Origin: Allosalinactinospora lopnorensis
GTDB lineage: Bacteria > Actinomycetota > Actinomycetes > Streptosporangiales > Streptosporangiaceae
Reading direction: 5' to 3'
Assembly: GCF_000981225.1 (NCBI RefSeq)
Contig: NZ_LAJC01000063.1
Span: forward strand, 1-36,666
DNA: 36,666 bases
The notes beneath the pieces are model-generated. The model was not told where the DNA came from. It searched no databases and worked only from the letters and a program-made list of their open reading frames with translations. Position numbers and translations under genes: made by a program. Shown here one piece after another: positions 16,790 to 24,347 of this stretch. Positions within the stretch are counted from its first letter, which is position 1, and each line of letters starts with the position of its first letter.

Positions 16790-17923
16790 ATGAACCGGAA
16801 CAGCGTGAGTCCCCTTCTTACCCCCTACACCTCGACGGCCCTCGACCTCCCGAACCGCGTTGTCATGGCCCCGATGACACGGCTCCGCGCCGACCTCCGG
16901 AGTGTCCCGCAACCGCTCATGGCGACCTACTACGCGCAGCGGTCCGGCGCCGGACTGATCGTCTCCGAGGGCATCGCGCCGAGCGAGCGCGGCCGCCAGT
17001 ACCTCACCGAGCCCGGGCTGTTCACCGAGGAGCAGGTCGTCGGCTGGAGGGCGGTGACCAGTGCCGTACGCGCGGCGCTTCGGACGAGGTCCGTGCCGGG
17101 CTTCCGGTAGGGAGGTTCTTCGCCCAGGTCATGCACGCCGGCCGGAACGGGCATCCGGCCAACCGGGCCGACGGCGGAACCCCCGAGGCGCCGTCGGCCG
17201 TACCGCTCACCGAGCGGGTGCACACGCTGGAGGGCAAGGTCGCGCCGGTCGCCCCGAAGGAGATGTCGGCGGCCGACATCCGGGACGCGATCGGCGACCA
17301 CGCCGCCGCGGCGCGCAACGCGATCCGGGCCGGATTCGACGGGGTGGAGATCCACGGCGCCAACAGCTACCTCCCGCACCAGTTCCTCGCCGACAACACC
17401 AACCGGCGCGGCGACGCCTACGGCGGGAGCGTGCTCGGCCGGGCCAGGTTCGTGATCGAGGTGACCGAGGCCGTGGCCGACGCGGTGGGCGCCGAACGCG
17501 TGGGGCTGCGGCTCTCGCCGGGCAACCCGGAGAACGGGATGAGGGAGGCCGACCCCGCGCCGGTGTACCGGACCGTGCTCTCCGCCCTCGACCCGCTGGG
17601 CCTGGCCTACCTGCACCTCACCGACGACCCCGACTACCCGGCGCTGGCGCGACCTGCGCCCGCGGTGGAGCGGGGCGCTCATCGGCAACACAGGGGAACA
17701 CGAGGAGACGACGCAGGCCTTGGCCGAGCGGCTGCTCCGGGAGCGGGGCGCCGACCTGGTCTCCTTCGGACGCCCGTTCATCGCCAACCCGGACCTGCCG
17801 CACCGGATCGCCGCGGGCATCCCGTGGGCGCCGATCAGGGGGAAGAACTCCCACTACGCGTCGGGCGCCCGCGACTACACCGACTACCCGACGGCGCGGG
17901 AGTGCGCGGGGTCCGCCCGGTAA
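16790..17923 (+). pseudogene. Old Yellow Enzyme/alkene reductase, broken by two frameshifts
   Basis: Three consecutive pieces: 16790 to about 17075 (LTPYTSTALDLPNRVVMAPM, SGAGLIVSEGIAP, EEQVVGWRAVTSAV), about 17080 to 17655 (RFFAQVMHAGRNGHP, GFDGVEIHGANSYLPHQFLA, NRRGDAYGGS) and 17656 to 17923 (DLRPRWSGALIGNTGEHEET, ADLVSFGRPFIANPDLPHRI). Together they are an FMN-dependent ene-reductase of about 375 residues that reduces activated C=C bonds with NAD(P)H. The shifts cancel each other. The second is repaired by two G in GCGCGACC; the first, near 17070, by one G, though about nine extra residues remain there. Either decay or base-calling error. Confidence 0.8.
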
Positions 17924-17924
17924 G

Positions 17925-17940
17925 GCGGCCGTTCGGCCGC
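17925..17940 (+). terminator. Terminator after OYE
   Basis: GCGGCC-GTTC-GGCCGC, 2 nt past the stop codon. Confidence 0.55.
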
Positions 17941-18049
17941 GCGGCGACACCGGCTCCCGCATAGGGCGGTCGCTGAGCCGGACCGAGCGCACGGGGTGCC
18001 CCCGCCATGATCGATCCCGTGGCTTTCGTTCCTTCATCAGCGGAAACAA

Positions 18050-18081
18050 CCCCGATTCCCGCAAGATCGCCGGGAATGGGG
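18050..18081. other. Isolated hairpin upstream of the peptide gene
   Basis: CCCCGATTCCCG and CGGGAATGGGG pair with one bulged base around a 9-nt loop. It stands alone in the 260-bp gap between OYE and the peptide gene; it might be a second terminator. Confidence 0.4.
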
Positions 18082-18202
18082 GCGGTACCCGTGGGCGCTC
18101 GGGCCAACCCCGGCGGTCCGGATGCGGTCACGGTCGCGACATGCGGTGTGAGCGGCGCTACGTTCGTCCCGTAGTCACCCCGAGCTTCAAGGAGAGATCG
18201 CG

Positions 18203-18307
18203 ATGGGTCGACACGAGGGCCCCCAACAGCCGCCCCCGCAGCCACCTCCTCAGCCGCCCCCGCCGCACCCCGACGGCGGGCCGCCGCCCGGCAGGCACGA
18301 GAAGTGA
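18203..18307 (+). CDS. 34-residue proline-rich peptide, candidate RiPP precursor
   Basis: ATG at 18203 has a strong AAGGAG 8 nt upstream. The product starts MGRHEGPQQ, continues as a Pro/Gln tract (PPPQPPPQPPPP), then HPDGG, PPP and ends GRHEK; about half the residues are proline and the tetrapeptide GRHE occurs at both ends. The only Asp (residue 24) is followed by Gly, the sequence most prone to aspartimide formation. The TGA overlaps the GTG of the methyltransferase gene by 4 nt, so the two are translationally coupled. I infer a substrate for that enzyme. It could instead be only a leader that sets methyltransferase expression. No membrane segment, no Cys, Ser or Thr. Confidence 0.6.
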   Translation: MGRHEGPQQPPPQPPPQPPPPHPDGGPPPGRHEK

Positions 18308-19464
18308 GCGCGCGCCCCGCCCACGCCGAGCTGGAGCGGCGGCTGCTCGACACGGGGGCCATGGCACCGGAGTGGGCGGGCGCGTTTCGGGCGGTGCCGC
18401 GGTCGGGTTTCCTGCCGGAGACGATGTGGCCCTTCGACACCGCCAGTGGGCAGAGCCTGACCGTGGATCGGCGCACCGACCCTGAGGCCTGGTACCGGTG
18501 GGCTGACGCGGATGTCCCGATCACGACCCAGTGGGACGACGGTCGGCACGTCGGTCCCGGCCCCGGCCACGTGTACACCTCCTCGGCGTCCATGCCCTCC
18601 GTGGTGTTCGGCATGCTGCGTGACCTCGACGTGCGCCCGGGAATGCGGGTGCTGGAGATCGGCACCGGAACCGGGTGGACCGCCGCCCTGCTGTCGCACC
18701 GGTTGGGCGGACAGTGGGTGACCACCGTCGAGGTGGATCCGGACGTCGCCGAGCAGGCGTCGGCGAACCTGCGCCGCGCCGGCTGCTCTCCTCGCGTCGT
18801 CATCGCCGACGGCGCGACCGGATGCCGCGATAACGCCCCCTATGACCGGGTCATCGCCACCTGCGGCATGCGCCGGATCCCCCCTGAGTGGATCGGGCAG
18901 ACCCGGCCGGGCGGGATCGTCCTCGTCCCGTGGGGCACCGACTACAGCCAGCGGGATGCGCTGGCCCTACTGGTCGTCGCCGCCGACGGTGCGAGCGCCC
19001 GCGGAAGGTTCACCGGGCCCGCGCAGTTCATGAAGGCCCGCTCGCAGCGGCTGGTCTGGCCGCGGCACGAGGAGTACGTCACCGACTGGCCGGGCGAGGT
19101 CTCCACCACGCCCCTGGCCCGGCGGGATCTGGTGTCCGACGATCCCTACGGCATCACCGAGTTCGCCCTGGGCCTCCTGGTCCCCGACTGCACCCACACC
19201 GTCCACGACCAGGGCGACGTGAGCACAGCCTGGTTCTACGGGCTCACGGACAGCTCGTGGGCCGCGGTACGGTTCACCGGTGAAGGTGACGCCGAGGTCT
19301 ACCAGGGCGGGCCGCGCCGGCTGTGGGACGAGGTCGAAGCCGCGTGGCGCCGGTGGGATGGGCAGGGCCGCCCCGGCTGGGACCGGCTCGGCCTGACCGT
19401 CACCGCCGAGGGCGAGCACCTGCTGTGGGTGGATGCCCCGGGCCGGGTGCTGTCTGGGGGCTGA
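18304..19464 (+). CDS. PIMT-like O-methyltransferase of the RiPP-associated type
   Basis: A 386-residue SAM-dependent enzyme. N-terminal PIMT-like region with HVYTSSASMPSVVFGML at about 89-105, SAM loop VLEIGTGTGWTAALL (116-130), acidic TTVEVDPDVAEQA, YDRVIATCGMRRIPPEW and GGIVLVPWG. About 155 further residues (from GRFTGPAQFMKARSQRLVWP on) are absent from housekeeping protein-repair PIMT (about 210-230 residues) and fit the larger homologs that methylate Asp in RiPPs to give aspartimide. The GTG start overlaps the peptide stop and has no independent strong ribosome site. No ATP-grasp, lanthipeptide or lasso genes are nearby. A role in repair of damaged proteins remains possible. Confidence 0.8.
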   Translation: MSARPAHAELERRLLDTGAMAPEWAGAFRAVPRSGFLPETMWPFDTASGQSLTVDRRTDPEAWYRWADADVPITTQWDDGRHVGPGPGHVYTSSASMPSVVFGMLRDLDVRPGMRVLEIGTGTGWTAALLSHRLGGQWVTTVEVDPDVAEQASANLRRAGCSPRVVIADGATGCRDNAPYDRVIATCGMRRIPPEWIGQTRPGGIVLVPWGTDYSQRDALALLVVAADGASARGRFTGPAQFMKARSQRLVWPRHEEYVTDWPGEVSTTPLARRDLVSDDPYGITEFALGLLVPDCTHTVHDQGDVSTAWFYGLTDSSWAAVRFTGEGDAEVYQGGPRRLWDEVEAAWRRWDGQGRPGWDRLGLTVTAEGEHLLWVDAPGRVLSGG

Positions 19465-19527
19465 CCGGTTCCGGCGTCTGGGCGCTGGAGGTGGATATGA
19501 GGTGTCAGAACTGGTCGGAACCGGTCA
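19462..19527. terminator. Inverted repeat covering both convergent gene ends
   Basis: Perfect 12-bp arms TGACCGGTTCCG (19462-19473) and CGGAACCGGTCA (19516-19527), 42 nt apart. One arm contains the methyltransferase stop and the other lies in the last codons of the facing regulator. Probably a shared terminator. Confidence 0.45.
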
Positions 19528-20320
19528 CCTGTCCGATCGGGAAGGCATGCCGCGACGCGGCGCAGATGGTCTCCAGCGCGTGCACCGGCACGTTGTCGGT
19601 GCTCACGCTGACCCGAAGCACCTGAACGACCCACTCGCCGGGGATGTCGAGCAGGTCGGCCTCGTACGGTGTCGGCGGTCGGGCGGTCAGCGTCTCGGTC
19701 GCGTGGCTGAACGTGTACCCCAGGTCCTCGATGGCGGCCTGCAGCGTCGGCAGCACGAACCCCTCACCGCCCAGGCGGGTGTTCTCCCCGACGTCGAGCC
19801 GGAAGTAGGACGTCGAAATCCGGACCGGCACACCATTGGCCCAGAACATCTTCCGGCGGGCGATGACGTCCTCGCCTGCTTCGACGTGGAGCCCGGCGGC
19901 AACATGCTCGTTGCACGGCTCGCGCCCGACGAACAGCATCTTCCGTTCGGGTTCGATGCCCTGCCGCTTGGCCTCGGTCAGGTAGAGCGACCTTGATCCG
20001 CGCACGTTCGGCGGTGTTGGCAGTGCCCGTTCGACAAGTACGCGCGGGCGCGGCTCGACAGGTCCTGTCGGTGCCCGATGCTCCGGCCCCTCGGCGCTGG
20101 TCTTCTTCATCTGGCTCACCCGTCCCGGTGTCACACCGAGACGCCGCGCGATTTCCTCTTGCCGGAGTCCGGCCTCCTGCGCTTCGACAATGGCGCCCCG
20201 GCGGATACGGGACAGCTCGACACTTCGCCCCTGCAAGGTGGCCATAGCCGCAGACGCGGCGCGGGCTCTTTCCAGCGGGTCCGGTAGGGCAGCTATATCG
20301 TGCAACGTCCTTGCGTCCAA
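19505..20320 (-). CDS. Regulator with an XRE/sigma-type HTH joined to a UTRA domain
   Basis: A 271-residue protein. Instead of the GntR winged helix it has an N-terminal helix (DPLERARAASAAMATLQGRS) and a plain helix-turn-helix, GLRQEEIARRLGVTPGRVSQ (51-70). A proline-rich linker leads to a UTRA-like ligand domain (about 105-265: RKMLFVGREPCNEHVAAGL, DVIARRKMFWANGVPVRIST, LTARPPTPYEADLLDIP). Start is the TTG at 20320 after GGGGGA; this is uncertain. It converges on the methyltransferase gene, so it could control that pair or the region upstream of itself. Confidence 0.75.
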   Translation of the reverse strand: MDARTLHDIAALPDPLERARAASAAMATLQGRSVELSRIRRGAIVEAQEAGLRQEEIARRLGVTPGRVSQMKKTSAEGPEHRAPTGPVEPRPRVLVERALPTPPNVRGSRSLYLTEAKRQGIEPERKMLFVGREPCNEHVAAGLHVEAGEDVIARRKMFWANGVPVRISTSYFRLDVGENTRLGGEGFVLPTLQAAIEDLGYTFSHATETLTARPPTPYEADLLDIPGEWVVQVLRVSVSTDNVPVHALETICAASRHAFPIGQVTGSDQF

Positions 20321-20806
20321 GGCGATCCCCCGTTATCGGCTGCTCCCATCGAACCTTAGCCCCTATTGCAGAGTCCGAAGTGGATGATGCGCCGTGACGG
20401 ATCCTGGACGCGCGCCCGCGTCGAGAGACACGGTTCGCCAACGGCATCCTCTGACGCCGCCTGACAACACGACCACGCCCCCCACACCAGCCACGAACGG
20501 CGGTAAGGGTGGACGGATCCGGCACACCCGTCCCTCCCCGCAAGCACAAACCCGCAGGCCCACCCATCGACATAGATAGCGGCGGCGGGGGCCTGCCCCG
20601 TCCGGCGCCCTCGAGAGATGACAGAGTGCCGCGGCACCGGCCGGCACCGGCCACGCTCCGTAGCTCTGGGCGGCCCAGAAAACCATTTACGCTAAGGAAC
20701 CAATTCGTCACTCTTTGACAACCAGACACTTACCCCGAATCAATGCGCGAGCAAGGCGGCGCTTCGACAATCGTTGGGGCATTCCCCGAGTGGATGGAAG
20801 CGACGA
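20321..20806. other. Intergenic region before phoD with a probable promoter
   Basis: No convincing gene. A TTGACA at 20715-20720 is a good -35 box for phoD but the -10 (AATCAA, 17 bp on) is poor. A + strand frame from GTG 20394 encodes 61 Pro/Thr/Arg-rich residues without a ribosome site and is probably chance. Confidence 0.4.
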
Positions 20807-22414
20807 ATGGTCCGAAGCGACGCCCGCTACCCTCTCGACCGACGAACGTTCCTCACTCTCACCGGTATCAGCGCGGCGGCGCTCGCTATGGGAACCGGGG
20901 TTCCCGCGCACGCCGCCCCCGTCAACAGCCGTGTCCCGGCCGATCCCTTCGGCCTCGGAATCGCCTCGGGGGAACCGACCCCCGACGGCGTCGTCCTGTG
21001 GACCCGCCTCACCCCCGAGCCCCTGGCCGAGGACGGCCACGGCGGCATGCCGCCGCGGGACTACACCGTGGAATACGAGGTGGCCGCGGACGACCGCTTC
21101 CGGGACATCGTCAAGAGCGGCCGGGCGGTCGCCTCACCCGAACTGGCGCACGCCGTTCACCCGGAGGTCACCGGGCTGGAGCCGGCGCGCGAGTACTTCT
21201 ACCGGTTCCGCGTGGGCGGCGAGATCAGCCCTGTCGGCCGCACCAAGACCGCGCCGGCGGCGGACGCCGACCCCGGGAGCCTGGCCTTCGCCGTCGCCTC
21301 CTGCCAGGCCTGGTACCACGGCCACTACACCGCCTACCGGGACATGGCCGAGCAGGACCTCGACCTGGTGCTGTTCCTCGGCGACTACATCTACGAGTAC
21401 GGCATCACCGAGGCGAACCTGTGGCGGCAGGGGGTGGGCGAACTGAGCGCCGCGCACGCCGCGACCACCATCACCCTGGAGCAGTACCGGCTGCGCTACG
21501 CGCTCACCAAGCACGACCCCCATCTGCGGGCTGCGCACGCGCACGCGCCGTGGCTGGTGACACCGGACGACCACGAGGTGGAGAACAACTACGCCGACGA
21601 CGCCTCCCAGTACGGGATGAGCCCGGAGGACTTCCTGCGGCGCCGCGCGGTCGCCTACCGGGCGCTGTACGAGAACCAGCCGCTGCACTCCGACTCGCTG
21701 CCGGAGGGGCCCGACATGCGGCTCTACCGGCGGCTGCGCTACGGCAAGCTGGCGGAGTTCAACGTCCTCGACACCCGTCAGCACCGCAACGACGTGCCCT
21801 CCGACGGCGGAACGCCCGGCGGCGAGCACACCGACCCCGAGCGCTCCATCCTGGGGGAGCGCCAGGAGGAGTGGCTGTACGAGGGGCTGAAGGTCAGCGA
21901 CGCCGTCTGGAACGTGCTCGCCCAGCAGGTGGTCGTGGCCAGCATCGACCGCGACACCGGGCCCGGAACCGAGTACAGCATGGACATATGGGACGGGTTC
22001 ACCGCCAACCGCGAGCGGCTGTTCGAGGTCCTGACCTCGAACGATGTCGCCAACCCACTCGTCCTCACCGGTGACATCCACCGGCACTCGGCCACCGAGC
22101 TCAAGGCGGATTTCGCCGACCCGGACTCCGCCACCATCGGCACCGAGCTGATCACCACGTCCGTCGCCTCGGACGGCGACGGCTCCGACAGCGACCACCT
22201 CGCCGACCTCTGGCTCGGCAACCCGCACGTCAAGCTGTACAACGCCCGGCGCGGCTACCTGCAGGTGGCGATGACCCCTACCGAGGTCACCTCGGAGTTC
22301 AAGGTGATCGACCAGATCGAGGCGGATGACACCGGAACGGTGAGCACCGCGGCCCGGTTCGTCACCGAAGCGGGCCGGCCCGGTCTCAACGAGGTGAGCG
22401 GAGGACAGCAATGA
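20807..22414 (+). CDS. phoD: Alkaline phosphatase/phosphodiesterase PhoD, Tat-exported
   Basis: A 535-residue secreted metallo-phosphoesterase. The Tat signal is DRRTFLTLTGISAAALAMG with AHA-A cleavage at about 35-37. A PhoD N-terminal beta domain (FGLGIASGEPTPDGVVLWTR) precedes the catalytic domain with metal motifs ASCQAW, LFLGDYIYEYG, TPDDHEVENNYADD and LTGDIHRHSA. It releases phosphate from monoesters and diesters outside the cell and normally needs Ca/Fe. The ATG at 20807 is chosen for its GGAAG 6 nt upstream; a TTG at 20774 is also in frame. Its stop overlaps the next ATG by 4 nt. PhoP control is usual in the family but I see no clear Pho box. Confidence 0.93.
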   Translation: MVRSDARYPLDRRTFLTLTGISAAALAMGTGVPAHAAPVNSRVPADPFGLGIASGEPTPDGVVLWTRLTPEPLAEDGHGGMPPRDYTVEYEVAADDRFRDIVKSGRAVASPELAHAVHPEVTGLEPAREYFYRFRVGGEISPVGRTKTAPAADADPGSLAFAVASCQAWYHGHYTAYRDMAEQDLDLVLFLGDYIYEYGITEANLWRQGVGELSAAHAATTITLEQYRLRYALTKHDPHLRAAHAHAPWLVTPDDHEVENNYADDASQYGMSPEDFLRRRAVAYRALYENQPLHSDSLPEGPDMRLYRRLRYGKLAEFNVLDTRQHRNDVPSDGGTPGGEHTDPERSILGERQEEWLYEGLKVSDAVWNVLAQQVVVASIDRDTGPGTEYSMDIWDGFTANRERLFEVLTSNDVANPLVLTGDIHRHSATELKADFADPDSATIGTELITTSVASDGDGSDSDHLADLWLGNPHVKLYNARRGYLQVAMTPTEVTSEFKVIDQIEADDTGTVSTAARFVTEAGRPGLNEVSGGQQ

Positions 22415-23252
22415 CCACCGAACCCGCGCCCGTGACAGGGGCCACCGCTGAGGGGCGGACCGGCGCAATCGACCTCTCCTGGGACCTTCCGGGGTGGGAG
22501 CCGCTGGTGGACCACTTCGCGATCCACGCCTCGAAGTCGCCGGAGGTCGAGATCTCCTCCGCCACATTGGTCGGCACGACCGTCTACGGCCGTTTCAGCC
22601 ACGACACCCTCGGCCCGGAGCCGGTGACCCGGCACTACCGGATCGTCACCGTCGACGCGGCGGGCGGACGCAGCACCCCCTCGGAGACCGTGCGGGCATC
22701 GTCGACGAAATCGATGACGACATACGGTCGCGCGCTCGCGCAGGTGGGCGAGTTCGACTCGAAGAGCCTGGAACTGGCACTGGCCCCCGCTGGCGGGCCG
22801 AGGGGCTTCCGGGCGGCCTTCCCCGACGGAGTCGACTTCGTCCACGGGAGGAGCGACCCGGGCACGGACTGGAGCTACCTGCACCCGGGCCCCGAGGACG
22901 AATGGGCCGGCCGGACGGAGCACACGTTCCGACTGCGCTTTACCCTCGACACGGTCCCGGAGGCGAGGTCGGACTCGCGATCTGGCTGATCGATACGCAC
23001 GCGACGAAGCCCGGAACCGTGGCGATCACGGTCAACGGCGAGAACGCCGCCGAGACCGAGTTCCAGGGCGGCGCCACCCGGGGCTCGCTGGAGGGGGACG
23101 TGACCGTCCTGGGGACGGCCCTGCGTCCGTCCTTCGTCGAGCTGAAACTGCCCGCTGGGCACTTCTCCGAGGGAGAGAACGTCATCGGCATCACCAAGTC
23201 GGCCGGGTCCTGGATCGCCTACGACGCGGTAGGGGTGTTCGACCTCGGGTGA
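22411..23252 (+). pseudogene. Polysaccharide lyase-like beta-domain protein with FN3 domain, broken by one frameshift
   Basis: Residues 1-95 look like a fibronectin type III domain (GAIDLSWDLPGWEPLVDHFA, RHYRIVTVDAAGGRSTPSET). The rest (WSYLHPGPEDEWAGRTEHTF, GGEVGLAIWLIDTHATKPGT, VELKLPAGHFSEGENVIGIT, SWIAYDAVGVFDLG) resembles the C-terminal carbohydrate-binding domain of rhamnogalacturonan lyases. No catalytic domain is present. Frame changes near 22962; one G in GTCCCGGAGG repairs it and gives about 280 residues. It overlaps phoD by 4 nt, so it was made with the phosphatase; no signal peptide is seen, which is odd for a partner of an exported enzyme. Confidence 0.6.
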
Positions 23253-23254
23253 GC

Positions 23255-23309
23255 CTCCCGGCCGTCTGCGGCCGCGCCGCCCGTGGCCGGGAGCGCCGCG
23301 GGCGGCGCC
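23255..23309. terminator. Bidirectional terminator
   Basis: CTCCCGGCC (23255-23263) pairs with GGCCGGGAG (23285-23293); a second GC hairpin follows (about 23294-23309). It separates convergent genes. Confidence 0.55.
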
Positions 23310-23311
23310 TC

Positions 23312-23836
23312 TCACTCCAGCCGGGACATGGCGACTCCGTCGGCGCCCAGCAGGCGGTGGACGAAACCGGGATCGTAATCGGCGAGGCCGGCTTCGTTCA
23401 GGATGCACATGTCGATGGGATGCGGCAGGATCTCGGACGGGTAGGTCTGGCTCACCTGCGAAACCTCGGTGGGATTGGGAACGAAGCTCTCAGGGATGCC
23501 GCACGGCCGCAGCGCCCGGTACACGTGCATCCGGAACCAGTACGGCAGGCCGCTGTCGCGCCCGTGGACGTCGTAGATGCCCGTGAGCGCGAGCGCTCCG
23601 AGATGGATCCCGGCCTCTTCGGCGGTTTCCCTGCGCGCGGCCTGTTCGGGGTTCTCCCCGGGTTGGACGTGGCCTCCCGGTAGCAGCCAGTGTCCGGCGA
23701 AGACACCGCGGTTCTGCAGGACGAAGGTCAGAGTCTGCTCCTTCGGTCCCGGGACTATGGCAACGGCGGCATGATCATCTCGGTCCCGGGTGGCGAGTTC
23801 GAGGGGATAGTCATCGGGGTCTTTCCTCTTCGGCAC
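23312..23836 (-). CDS. Nudix hydrolase
   Basis: A 174-residue protein with a canonical Nudix box: PGGHVQPGENPEQAARRETA followed by EEAGI, keeping all metal-binding Glu residues, at about residues 55-78. Strands before it (HAAVAIVPG, LTFVLQNRGVFAGHWLL) fit the fold. The GTG at 23836 is the likeliest start because homologous sequence opens near VPKRKDPDDYPL, but it has no clear ribosome site and a longer open frame extends upstream. Substrate unknown. Confidence 0.8.
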   Translation of the reverse strand: MPKRKDPDDYPLELATRDRDDHAAVAIVPGPKEQTLTFVLQNRGVFAGHWLLPGGHVQPGENPEQAARRETAEEAGIHLGALALTGIYDVHGRDSGLPYWFRMHVYRALRPCGIPESFVPNPTEVSQVSQTYPSEILPHPIDMCILNEAGLADYDPGFVHRLLGADGVAMSRLE

Positions 23837-24291
23837 TCTGTGGGCGCCGGCTGTCCGGCGGTTCTGCCCGCGTGGCCAGGCAGGACCGGCCGCCTCGTTC
23901 CGGGACGGGGCGGCCGGGGAAGGCACCCACTCGCAGGCGGTCGTCGACCGCACGGGGACAAGCCTGGCGTATGGGAACCACGCGCCGCCACCGGAGGGTG
24001 CACGCTGGGCGAGGACCGCGCTAGTAGGGCTATGGCCGTGCCGGTGCGGACGCCTCCCGCGCCTTCCAGCGGGAGCACACGGGCACATCGCACGCGCACC
24101 GCCTTCCCGGTTCTGTCTCATGCTGATGAGCAGGGCCGCTCCGCGGCCCGCAGGCGAATACCGTCCGTGCGTGTTTCACGTGGAACGTGCGGCGTCACCT
24201 GGGCATTCACCGGGGGGCTTTGCCTGGACGCTCCTGTTCCTTTGCGGACACAGCCGGAGGTAGCGGGAATCCCGGGCCGGCCATACGTACA
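23837..24291. other. Intergenic stretch without a recognisable gene
   Basis: No coding frame stands out on either strand. It contains a parS-like site (separate entry). Confidence 0.4.
24173..24186. promoter_or_regulatory. parS-like ParB site (13 of 14 bases)
   Basis: GTTTCACGTGGAAC differs at one base from the near-universal parS core GTTTCACGTGAAAC and lies in intergenic DNA. ParB binds such sites around the origin for segregation. Confidence 0.5.
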
Positions 24292-24322
24292 GTGCCCCGC
24301 TCCTTCAGCCGGAGCGGGGCAC
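24292..24322 (-). terminator. Terminator of the pdh-type operon
   Basis: Perfect 12-bp stem GTGCCCCGCTCC/GGAGCGGGGCAC with a 7-nt loop, 26 nt past the E2 stop. Confidence 0.75.
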
Positions 24323-24347
24323 CACAGTGTCGGCGCGGCGAGAAGGA

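Noticed and set aside
20394-20579. Small Pro/Thr-rich ORF upstream of the HTH-UTRA gene
   Set aside because: No ribosome site, no conserved feature, and unlike the coupled Pro-rich peptide at 18203 it is not tied to a downstream gene.
21134-22567. Minus-strand frame opposite phoD
   Set aside because: Val/Gly/Arg-rich shadow; phoD has Tat signal and metal motifs.
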